Positions 10,176 to 20,224 of a DNA stretch of 64,000 bases are shown piece after piece. Source of the DNA: Lepidodermella squamata (Eukaryota > Gastrotricha); NCBI GenBank assembly GCA_047495785.1, contig JBLDXI010000032.1, positions 496,001-560,000 on the forward strand, in the 5' to 3' direction. The notes under the pieces are model-generated. The model saw only the letters and a program-made list of their open reading frames with translations, did not search any database and had not been told where the DNA came from. The position numbers were made by a program, and so were the translations under genes. The first letter of the stretch is position 1. Each line of letters starts with the position of its first letter.

Positions 10176-11588
10176 TTATACGTAATTATCTCCCCTGGAC
10201 TTCAGCTCAATATCTTTTTTCAGGTCAACACTCTCCAATTTCGGAGATTCAAAGGGTGAAATTTTAGTGGCCATTTTGACAGGTGACGTCTCAAGATGCG
10301 GGTTCGATTTAATTCTCGATCTTGCGCTGGCATCGATGTAGACTACCACGCCAACAGTGCTGATTGTTAAACCGGTGAAATTCAGCCAGTTGAACACGTA
10401 GTCACCTCCGATGAACATTCCCAAGGCGGTGACTAAAATATTCTGAAAAATTCGGCCGCGTAAAATCCAGGTCATGACGCAAGAGCCTAAAATAACCTAC
10501 CTTAACCACGCCCACTACTGACGTAGTAAGGGCTGAATTAGCCTCTATGCACCAAGCACTAGTTTATAAATACATTTAAACTGATAAAGCTTATCATTTT
10601 GGTATGAGATACCTGGAAAAGAAGATGAGGTAGGCGGAAGGGCATGAAAATAGAAAGAGCAATGTGAAAGACGGATCCTTCCAGGCTGGGTAGGTTGAAA
10701 TCTACGAAAAAATTTACGAATTAATTTTAACTCCATAACAAATTGCTTTTTACCTCTATAATGCTGCTGGAATAGAAGAAAATCACTGTTAGTGGAACGA
10801 TGGCGAGTGCGAAATTGTAAAAGGCTAACGAAATTTTATCAATGTCCTGAAAAATATTCTGAATTACACAAAATTCAGCCGAAAATTGTCTCATTTTTTA
10901 CCATTTTTGAAAGACTTGATTTAAGAAGGACGTTATTAGCAGCAGTCGATAAATTGTTGATCGCAACTAAGGAGTAAGCGATCAAATCGAAATGCAAATC
11001 ACTGTATCCAGCAGTAAGACCGCCGAAGGCAATAAGAAATACTGATAGGCAAACTTTCACAGTTGGCGTAGAGCTGAAAAAATTCAAAAAGTATTTGAGC
11101 TATTTTTATGAATTTTTCCTTACTTGAGAATGAGCTTCTCTAAGATCAGCGTGACAACAATGGCGAGATGTCGTAGAACTACAAACATGGGCAAGCTCAT
11201 GCCTTTTGTCCCACCAAGTCCGAATAGGACATTTATTAGATTTAGAACACAAAGCGGCCATATCTATGGGTCAAATCACAATCAATCAAAAATATCAAAA
11301 TTTTCAATTCGCACCTTTGAGAAAGTTTGTCGAGATAGGGGAGCTATTGTTAATTGCGAGGATGAGTGTAAAAATCCGAGGACGAATACCGCTGAAACCA
11401 TCTGAACCAAGGCAACGAAAGAATACGAGGGAAATCTGGCAAAAATTATAGATAATATTTTAATAAATTGATTGATTACTATATCAGCCTTACGCATAAG
11501 ACGTTAGGATCACTTTGTTAGCTATAGTGACAAAGAAGGAACTGAAGCCATAGAACAGCAGAGGTAGCAAATCCAAATTATTTAGCAT
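10176..11588 (-). CDS. SLC35D-family nucleotide-sugar transporter
   Basis: Eight exons: 11588-11494, 11435-11315, 11263-11124, 11073-10902, 10846-10754, 10701-10613, 10558-10501 and 10442-10176, giving 344 aa. The fold is a ten-helix drug/metabolite transporter. Diagnostic segments are [58 protein letters not shown] and [19 protein letters not shown], matching SLC35D (UDP-GlcNAc/UDP-GlcA/UDP-GalNAc-type Golgi or ER carriers). It would move nucleotide sugar into the secretory lumen in exchange for the nucleoside monophosphate. The C-terminal tail is hydrophilic and faces the cytosol. Start ATG 11588 directly precedes the first helix. Some exon edges (exons 6-7) rest on alignment to the family. 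Which sugar is carried cannot be read here. Confidence 0.9.
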
Positions 11589-13258
11589 AACAGATCTATA
11601 CTGAGGAAATATGGCTGAGCGTCGAAAATACCGGGGACTTGATGTAATAATATCCGCTAAAAACTATTAGACAGCATCTGTGCCGCGTGACATTTCATGT
11701 TCCGTACTAATAGGTATGTGTAGCTCAGCATATACCGGTAAACAAATAACATGCCCGCAAACTGAGTCCGGATCTCTCTTGCCCCAAGTTAAGGCTATTT
11801 GCTCGAAGAGTATACTATCGTTCACGCTAAATTAATACTAATTTATTTCCAAAACTATGATGAAAACTTGATGAGATAAAACGATGGGCACTGCGTTATT
11901 TTAATAATTATTCCAGCCGGGTACTAATCGGATCTTGAAAAACTAAGATTGATAACGCGATAAGCTTGTGACCTAATTAAGAAAGCCGACTGAAAAGGGG
12001 CAAGGTCTATCCTTATCATTAGGATAAGACGCCATGGTTTTGGAGATAACGGGAGGGCAAGAAGCTGGCGTAGCTGACCATGACATGCAATGCAATTATT
12101 AATCGCAAATAATTTCTAAATAATTTTTCATAAATTACGCTCAGTAATTGCTTATAAATAGTGGCTCATTTTATTGCATAATTACAATATATATATAGTA
12201 AAATTTTCTTTATTCTTAAAAGCCAAAGAGCCTTTCCACTTTCGTAAACTAATTTTTTTTTTATTTTTGCGCCCTGCGTTTCTCGCGTACCGATTCGAGA
12301 TTGCACATATTATGAAAGCAATACATTTGACTCACGCCGCACGTTTTCGCTACTCATTACCCAGTTCCCTCCTCCGCTATTGGTTCCACGTTCCACGATG
12401 CCTTGCAGTCATTTTAATTCTACAGCGTGTCCAAAAGTGGCGCAACTATTTTTTCAATTTGGCATTTTTTGAAGGAAATTCACGAATTTAAAAAAAATTA
12501 AACCCACCGAGAGAATATTCCATCTTTCATCCACGATTTAACCGAAGAAAACCCGGAAAGCCCGGATGGTAACTGGTTCGGTAATTTTCGGTACTTTACC
12601 TGGTTGGACCAAATTTATCCGGAATTTTTTAATCCCATTAACAAGTGACCTTATACTTCGATTCCTTTTCTCATGATTTTTTGAATTTTTCTAACATTTT
12701 TGTGGCCATGACATGTGACTTCGTCTCACAATTTAGAGTTTCGTGTATTTTCTTAGCTTGCGTTACTTACGGGACACGCTGTATAGGTACGCTGTATATG
12801 TGTTGATTGGGATAGCTTTGTTCCCAAAAATTCGCCCCCTTAATCCTAAATCAATCCTATTCCAGGTTCGACCACTAATCCTTCAATGGCTTTCTAGACC
12901 TCTTCCCTGTCTACCTTTTACGGCCTTTTCCAAGTGCGATCCTACATAAATTCGAGACTCGTACCCAAACCTTGCATTCGAGGTTGTATTTTGTGTTTAC
13001 GGTTTTTCGTCGCTTTTGAGTTTTGATTTCGACCCAACTGCGAGTAATCACCTTCAGATTTGACAAAGATATCAATTTGAGCAGTGAAATAGTCAACTTG
13101 TGAAATTTGTATCACTGGATCGTCACGAGCCGCTTCCCGTGATAACGTGCCAGGTGTTGTCACATGGTGTTATTGCATATTTTTCGAATAAATTCGCCGT
13201 TTCACAAGCTGCAAAAAGACACTAATAGACGGAATAAAGAAAATCTTGCTTAAAAGCA
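11589..13258. other. Gene-poor interval with one MITE
   Basis: This is the divergent interval between the SLC35D-like gene (-) and GST 4 (+). The only structure I can support is the mariner-type MITE at 12423-12781. AT-rich open frames such as 12174-12491 look like chance. Confidence 0.5.
12423..12781. mobile_element. 359-bp mariner-type MITE
   Basis: The ends are imperfect inverted repeats starting CAGCGTGTCC and sharing AAGT/AGT and CGCAA further in (about 25 bp). The element is flanked by TA on both sides (12421-12422 and 12782-12783), the Tc1/mariner target duplication. There is no coding capacity inside. The CAG terminus and TA duplication support a non-autonomous element moved by a Tc1/mariner-type transposase. 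Confidence 0.65.
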
Positions 13259-14151
13259 ATGGATAAGCATACTCTAGGTCTTACCTTAATAACAGCCGTA
13301 TTTTATTACATTATAAACGTATACCTGAAGCGGGGAGATCCTATGGCCAACGCACACCTCAAACTGCATTACTTCAACGGCAGAGGCCGGGCTGAAGTTT
13401 CGCGCTACATCCTGCATTACGCTGGGGCTGAATTCGAAGACTACAGGTTCGAGATGTCAGAATGGCCGGCGCTTAAACAAAGTAGAAGTTCCTGTGCAAT
13501 TTTTTATTCATTATAATTGATCAATTTTGGCTATTAGATTACCCAAATCTTCAAGTTCCAGCTTTGGAAATCACCAAGGATGGCAAAAGTCTGATGCTAA
13601 CTCAAAGTATGACTATCGCTCGACATCTTGCTAAGCGATTTCGTAAGCGCTTGAATTTAATTATTATTCATCGAAATTTCGTAAAATTATTGTTAGATTT
13701 GGCTGGTTCAAACGTGACTGAAGAAGCGCAGTGTGACGAGGTCATCGATTCGCTTCAGGAAATTCACAATTTCGGGGGAATGACCACGAAAGAAACGGAA
13801 CCTGAACGTAAAGCTCGAAATTTGAAGAAGATAAAAGAGGATGACATCCCGCGCTTATTGGGCCGTCTTGAAAAGCAGCTGATTGCTAATGGCGGCAAGC
13901 ACCTCGTTGGAAATAGCGTGAGAAAAATAAAAAAAATTATCGAATTTTTTTCAATTTTTTTCAAATTTTAGTGGACGTGGGCTGATTTGCATTTAGCGGT
14001 TATTTTCGATGGGATGATCAAGCGACTGGGCGAGGACATTGAAACAATGGTGAAGCAACAATATCCGAACTTGGTCGCCCTTCAAAAGAGCGTCGAGGCC
14101 ATTCCGAAAATTGCTGCTTATCTAGAGAAACGACCAATCACGCCGTTTTAA
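13259..14151 (+). CDS. Sigma-class GST 4 with N-terminal hydrophobic anchor
   Basis: Exons 13259-13481, 13538-13642, 13697-13917 and 13972-14151 give 242 aa. From ATG 13259 the protein begins with a hydrophobic stretch (LGLTLITAVFYYIINVYLK) followed by basic residues, which reads as a signal anchor. A second in-frame ATG at 13343 gives an ordinary 214-aa cytosolic GST starting MANAHLKLHYFNGRGRAE, with the catalytic Tyr intact. The rest is canonical: LQVPALEITKDGK, TQSMTIARHLAKRF, QCDEVIDSLQEI, IPRLLGRLEKQLIANGGKH, WTWADLHL. Unlike GST 2 and 3, it has no intron in the RGRAE region. Use of the first start would place the enzyme at a membrane, probably the ER. Confidence 0.88.
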
Positions 14152-14483
14152 AATGTATCGAAATCGAAATCGAACAATTCCTCGAACAAGTTTAACGTTG
14201 ATTGGCTTGAAATGAAAACCCTGCTCTCTGCCGATTCTAAGAAAATAAAACTCGCGATAATTTTTTTTATTATAGCTTTGAAAATAAAAACCGAGGTGAT
14301 CGTATATTTTTTAGTACAGAAGCGACATTAAAAAATGCAAAAAAAACAAGCAATCAGCATGCCGGTAAAAATGATATTTTCGGTGATAAAACCAGTTTTT
14401 TACCTCTCAATTATTGCAATTAAAAAATATCACAGCTTTTTTTGCAAATAAAAAATCACGCGACAAAATTCGAGAAAAAAACG
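14152..14483. other. Spacer between convergent GST 4 and the acidic secreted ORF
   Basis: Very AT-rich 3' UTR-like sequence; no supported feature. Confidence 0.4.
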
Positions 14484-15077
14484 TCAACTGACAGCTATGG
14501 CAAAATAGACAATAAATTTACGCAAAAATATTGAGGTCAAATAAACGAAAATGGTGTTAACTGTAACGCGGTCACTATTTGACCTCGCAGGTTTCCGCTT
14601 TTTGTAGCCTAAAAGCCAGGGCAGGGCTGCTTGAGATGATGTTGAATAGTCACCCTCCATCCACGTCGATATAGTAGCAGTCGCTTGATATTCTGACGAA
14701 TCACCGGACTGGCTGTTAAAATTGTGATTTCCACTCTCCACGTCCGCGTAGTTGGCGTCTACACTACCGCCGCTTATTGTATAGTCCTCAGGTATCGCCG
14801 AAGACGAATCAGTCGCATTCAAAAATTCGGCAGAATAATCGGCGTCGAGCTTTTTATCGCTGGTATCGTCGGAGGTTAGAGGTATTTCGGTACCGGATGG
14901 GACGTAAACTGTTTCAAAAATTTCATAGTCGCGCTCGTCGCCAACATCGGCGGCGGCGTGATTGATAAATAGCCGAGTCGTCATCGACGCAGACTGAGCA
15001 ACAGCAGGCAATCTTAGCAGCATCGTTAGTAGGGTGTTCAAAATACAGCTAGCTTCGCTAATGATGCCTAGCCGCAT
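14484..15077 (-). CDS. Hypothetical secreted, acidic Ser/Asp-rich protein (197 aa)
   Basis: A single-exon ATG frame at 15077. The N-terminus contains a hydrophobic segment (ILNTLLTMLLRLPAVAQSAS) with a plausible signal-peptidase site. The middle (residues 40-145) is acidic and rich in Ser, Asp, Ala, Tyr and Thr without cysteines. A basic patch (GYKKRKPARS) and a C-terminal hydrophobic stretch (VNTIFVYLTSIFLRKFIVYF) follow, which could be a membrane anchor or GPI signal. I recognise no family. The composition is unlike antisense noise and the topology is sensible, but a 197-codon frame can be chance. The 3' end could also be spliced after the basic patch. Confidence 0.5.
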   Translation of the reverse strand: MRLGIISEASCILNTLLTMLLRLPAVAQSASMTTRLFINHAAADVGDERDYEIFETVYVPSGTEIPLTSDDTSDKKLDADYSAEFLNATDSSSAIPEDYTISGGSVDANYADVESGNHNFNSQSGDSSEYQATATISTWMEGDYSTSSQAALPWLLGYKKRKPARSNSDRVTVNTIFVYLTSIFLRKFIVYFAIAVS

Positions 15078-16422
15078 CGCTCGAGGGGAAAACGCTCGAG
15101 TTCAGCGTTACGAATCAATTATTAACGGGTTTAAAATTCTAGCAAAAATTCAATGCAAAAAATATGAAAAAATCACTGAAAGACAGCTTGCATCATGGGC
15201 TTTCTGACGATACAAAACTTGCTATACTTCCTCATTAAATTGATTTTTGAAAAATCATCGCCGAATCTGGCCCAGTTGGAGAGTTATTTTGGGACGGCTT
15301 GCCAAACTGAGACATTTTAAACTAATTTTTTTAAATTAAGGTGAGCTCTAAATTTGACCGTAAATCCGAAATTATTTTGAAAATTTTGAAAATTTTCCAA
15401 ATTTGTAAAAAACCTCCGATGTTTGATTTACAAAAAACACGTTTTCGTTCGCAAGTTGCAGTTTTCCATAGAAAATTGATCACCTGAAATCCAGTCCGAG
15501 TAAAACGAGCGAGTTTTTTTTTGGGTCAAATGCGAAATAATAATACACGTGCGTTGCCCTAAACCGCAAAACTGAGCGGATCGTCACCGATTTTTGGATC
15601 GAAGGTAAGCCATTCGTGTTTGGACGATAGCCAATGGTTAGATTACATGAACGGATGTTTAATATTTGCAATGTGAATTGCAAAATAAATTTGCAAATAT
15701 TTCATAGGGGGCGGATATAAAGTAGAACGTACATTTTTCATAATAGAAATTTTCTAAAATTTTCGAGAAAATGACAAAAAAATTGATGTAACGATGACAA
15801 TTTTGGTGAATTGACCTGATACAATATTTTTTCGATGAAGAAACATGCGGAAATGAAAGCGGAAGTCGCCTAATGATGCTTTGTCGGTGCAGTTGATAGA
15901 AATGAGACGAGGCATTTGTGACGTATACTCTCCGTCTATATAGCGAGACATATAGAGATGAACGAAAGCATGAGCCAAAAAATAGAATCGGGCTCAGAGA
16001 TTGATGCGAGTAATTGTGGCGGCTTAACTATTAACAATGCAGCGTTTATTGTATAGATATAGGCCAATAAAAAGCGCGGGTCATAATATTATCTATATTC
16101 ATAGTTGCAGCCATCGAGTACCGCCAATCGATGACAATGATAAAAAAACGCCTCGTGAAGAGCTGCGCCGTTCGAGTAACGAATTAAACAACTTGGGATT
16201 AAGGAATGATAGTGCGAAAAAAACAACTATGAGAGAATATTCTTAGAATAATTATGGCCACGAGGCGTGCTGCGCTATCAATGAAAAAAATCACGTGCAC
16301 CGAACAATAAAACTCGTTGACCACGCCCTCTTTTCGACGGAAGTAAAACAATATTTCTTCACACCGTTCGATTTTTATAAAATATCAAACAGCTCTAATA
16401 ATAATTGCGGTTCCGCGAAAAA
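15078..16422. other. Gene-free interval upstream of GST 5
   Basis: The divergent interval between the acidic ORF (-) and GST 5 (+). AT-rich, with short frames (for example 16037-16246) that match nothing. A TATA box for GST 5 lies at 16376. Confidence 0.45.
16376..16383 (+). promoter_or_regulatory. TATA box of GST 5
   Basis: TATAAAAT lies 47 bp before the GST 5 ATG, consistent with a short 5' UTR like that of GST 2. Confidence 0.45.
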
Positions 16423-17221
16423 ATGGCTGAAAAATATAAGCTGACCTATTTTAATTCAAGAGGCCGGGCTGAGGGGATTCGTTTCATCCTACACTACGCT
16501 GGGGCTGATTTTGAGGATGTTCGTATTGATCGCGAAAACTGGCCAAAACTTAAAGAAGGTAAACATTCCAAATGAAATTCCTAACTTTGACATCATTTTC
16601 CATGCAGCTATGCCGACGAAACAAGTTCCAATTCTGGAAATAACTAAGGCCGATGGAACAAAGCTGTTGTTGACCCAAAGCATAGCGATTGGCCGTTATC
16701 TCGCTCGAAAATTCAGTAAGTTACTTTTCAACAATTTTGTCTGAAATTTTTGAAATTTTTTCCAGATCTCGCGGGCAGCAATGCTTGGGAAGAGGCGCAA
16801 TGCGACGAAGTAATAGACACCTTGGCCGATGTGGCTATGATCGCCGCGCTTGGCTTCTACGAGGAGGATTCCGAACGCAAGCGGCGAATGTTCGAAAAGT
16901 TGAAAAACGAACTATTCCCCCAAAAGCTCGGCTTTTTAGAGGGCCGCCTGAAACAAAACGGCGGCAAGTTTGTCGTAGGGCAACAGGTGTGTTGATAATT
17001 AAATTTTTATCTAAATTTTTAAAATAAGTTTCCCAATTTTTTAGTATACCTGGGCTGATTTTACATGTGCGTGCGTGATGCGGATGTTGCACGATTACGC
17101 TGGCGCAGCCTCGGGAGAATTGGCGACACATTTCCCGCTGCTTACAGACCACACGACTCAAGTCGAACAGCTGCCGGCTATCGCGGCTTATATCGCCAAA
17201 CGACCATCTTCTGATCGCTGA
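16423..17221 (+). CDS. Sigma-class glutathione S-transferase 5
   Basis: Exons 16423-16558, 16608-16715, 16766-16986 and 17045-17221 give 213 aa. The N-domain has [16 protein letters not shown] with the catalytic Tyr (the usual preceding His is Thr), [15 protein letters not shown] and [14 protein letters not shown]. The helical domain has [28 protein letters not shown] and [11 protein letters not shown], ending KRPSSDR. The last exon diverges: two cysteines and a His/Thr-rich segment replace the usual helix, which may change the substrate pocket. It is the final member of the left GST cluster; the same-strand spacing suggests tandem duplication followed by intergenic expansion. Confidence 0.92.
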
Positions 17222-18358
17222 TTATTGCATCGATTAAAACGGCGGCGTGTGAAGAAAAAAAACTGAAAGAACCCTCTGATCTTACGATAAAAAATCGGAA
17301 ATAAAAATCACGCAATTGCAATTTGAACCAATTATAATGGCGGTATTAGCATTTTTTGGCTGAGTAAATAATAAGTATTCGTCCGGGTAAAAAAATGGGT
17401 AAATAGATTCAACTCAATAGAGTAAAATGGGTCCGATGAGTCGCGTCCTCCATTCGTCAACAAAATGCTCTAGATTTTTCCGGCGCGCCCGCACTATGTA
17501 ATTTACGACGTATATAATTCTTGCGATGGCCAATCAACTTGAAAAACAAGCGGCCACTTTGGAGAATTACTGCTGCTTTGTTATTATTATTATTTGTAAT
17601 CGACATATATACCACGCTGTAAGACTGTTGTTGCTCAAGTGACACAGAGACATTTTAAGGGCAATTATATTACAGGCATACTTATTCGCACATCAACTTT
17701 GATATATCTAGAAATTTCCGGTATCATCTGCTGAGTAAAAATCAAGCCAGACAAGAAATATTTACCGAGCTATTTCCGGACATTCGCAAACACCTTGATC
17801 GATGGCGGTTATTTTATTTCGCTAGCTCATATTATATGATTTGAAAGTGAGTAAAAAACTGATGAAAATCTCGCATGTGAAAATTAAGCTGAAGGATGAA
17901 TAATTCCGAGTGAATTGGGTTTCAGAACCAGCGAGTGTATAGCTGATATTCAAACGACGAATAAGCCCGATTGATTTAATTGAGAGTTTCGAGCTGATCA
18001 CTCCGATTCAAGCATCGTATTCGAAAATATTCCAAAAAATTTCGATAAATTGTGAAAATTCCTCCAGCGAAATTCTGCAGCTTTTGAACTTTTTTCACTT
18101 GAAGACAGTTCTAATTGAAGAAATCATGAGAACAATTATCCATTTGGTTAACTTTATTTTGATTATTTGAATTGAATAAATCGGAAAACGAAAGATATAT
18201 CAAGGCTATTGTTGAAAACGCGTGTCGCACGAGTTGTTCTGTGTCGTATTGCGCCGCATATTGTTCTCGAAAGAATCCAGCGCGCCAAATACTGAGCAGC
18301 AGCAACAACATCAGTTTAGTGAATTTGCTGGTTCGGCCGTTGGCGAACGAACAAAATA

Positions 18359-18412
18359 CACAGCAACCCTGGATTTCGGACTATAGAATTATATACATCC
18401 AGGGTTGCTGTG
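18359..18412. repeat. Perfect 16-bp inverted repeat (hairpin, 22-nt loop)
   Basis: CACAGCAACCCTGGAT at 18359-18374 is exactly complementary to 18397-18412. The loop itself contains a short AT palindrome. The stem is too short for a typical pre-miRNA unless extended by mismatched pairs; it could also be a transposon end or a protein site. Confidence 0.6.
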
Positions 18413-19619
18413 GATCTGTCGAAGAAACACCCTGTCTCCACCCGTTGGCCGCCTCCGAGTGAAGACATCAAATGGTTTAGTGATGGCACATTGCGCGTGA
18501 GTTATTTTTCCAAGGTTCGTAAATCGATTTCATCGCCGACTGTTGTACATTTCCGCTACAAAAAAATCCAATGAAAATTATAAAAAAATATTTCTTGAAA
18601 AACTTACTTTATTATGCGGAAATTCCAACAGCCTGATGATTAGTTGTTAATCATTTTATTTAAAAAATCACTAAATTAAATTTATTAACAGGTGAATGTT
18701 GGCAAAGCACGAAAAAACAGTTCGACTATCGATAGCAAACAATTCGTGATAAAATGCAGCCATGCTTTCGTGTAATGGCGAGCCAACTCGAGGCGTGGTG
18801 AAGGTCGTAAAAATTGGTCGACGGCTCATCGTCCAAACTGACGATTATTACCATCATCGCGGCGCACGTGGCGCAATCACTGTTATGTTTATTGTTGTCT
18901 AATAATAGGAAATCATCATTTGTTGGCCTATAGGCCAGAAATAGCCGTAATATGCGACTTGTAATAAAACGAGGTCAAATTGTTGTTGGCCTGGTCGCCT
19001 TTGTGTGTAGCCGCGTTGGAATTAAATTAAACGTACTCGAAACCTGAAACTCGACGATTCGGCAATAAATGACATGATAAAAAACTGAGTCATGTGAAAT
19101 CATCTATCAGCCAGCAAAATAGTTAAGTAATAAATTATCTTTCAGCTACCGCAGCGCTGATGAAATTTTCAGGGTTGAACGATAAAAACATTCATTAAAT
19201 GCTCAGGTTCTTTTGAATTTGAATTCAATATTTTAAATGAAATTAAGGCAAAATAATTCATTTTTCTTGAGTTGAATTTACGAGGCCGTAGCACAAGAGC
19301 ATAAAAAATTATCCGCTATTTGTCCCAGGTTAGCAAAAAATCCGTTTTAAATTGCCAAAAATAAGGCAGGAACAACAAATTTGTCGCAATTGTTGCAGGA
19401 AAATCAGGTATCACGTTTTTCACATTTCATACAAATTTCAGAACTTCTTTACGGCAGAGGCTATGGTTGCTAACCTTCGAAAAGCCCAAAATTGGCCCAG
19501 AGTTTGGTTTTTTTTATGATAAATGACAAGTGGAACTGGAGCAAGAAAGCAGCTGAAAAATTCTCAAAGTTTTCAAGCTGAAATTGTTGACAAATTCTAT
19601 GAAATTCTACAGCATATTT

Positions 19620-19766
19620 GGTTCCGCTCACCGTAAATTTGGTTCCGCTAACAGGAGGACCCTTTTGGAATTCCAAATTTTGGTTCCGCTAACTAGTAAA
19701 TCTGGTTCCGCTGCAGCAAATTACATTCCGTTCACCGTAAATGTGGTTCCGATAAAAGGAGGACCC
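19620..19766. repeat. Degenerate tandem repeat (43-bp unit, 104-bp period)
   Basis: The unit GGTTCCGCTCACCGTAAAT...GGAGGACCC at 19620-19662 recurs with a few changes at 19724-19766. Partial copies (GGTTCCGCTAACTAGTAAAT) lie between, near 19682-19710. Confidence 0.6.
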
Positions 19767-20224
19767 AATTTTACTGATTAGGATAATTCTTCCTTTCTGA
19801 CCGTCTCCGACTAGTTCAAAGCAGTGACATTCAATTTGGCATGAGTTGAAAAAGCATCATGAATCATTACTTAGTCATACACGTATATTCAGCGAGATTT
19901 AGCTAAACGTGTGTATAGGTAATATGTATTGAAGACAAAGAAAAATGAAGATGCTTCTGCAATTTTACACGCATAAATCTCACGAATTTCCTTCATAGAA
20001 AAAACAAACAAACGATTAAATGAACACGACACGAACTTGAGTTTAACAGGTAGAGCCGCGTTTCAAGCAGCAGACTTGAGATTCTTTCTAGAAGATGAAA
20101 TTGCTGTTCTAATAAGTCATAAGATTGCACGTTTCCTGACTTGAGAGCCAAATCTTTAAAAATTACTGTTTTCTAGGTGAAATAGACAGACTCTTAATTA
20201 AGTCTTCTTGTTCGGGTGTTTCGA

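Larger units (their letters stand above)
17222..20224. other. 3-kb gene-poor interval
   Basis: No supported gene. It contains a perfect 16-bp hairpin at 18359-18412 and a degenerate tandem repeat at 19620-19766. Short frames near 18111-18462 overlap on both strands around the hairpin; one (minus, from 18311) starts with a leucine-rich stretch but is only 66 aa and unconvincing. Confidence 0.5.

Noticed and set aside
12174-12491. 105-codon frame
   Set aside because: It runs into the MITE, is AT-rich with Phe/Leu-biased composition typical of non-coding DNA, and matches nothing.
18111-18462. Overlapping small frames on both strands near the hairpin, one Cys-rich, one Leu-rich
   Set aside because: Each lacks either an ATG or a convincing signal or family, and the + frame spans the inverted repeat.
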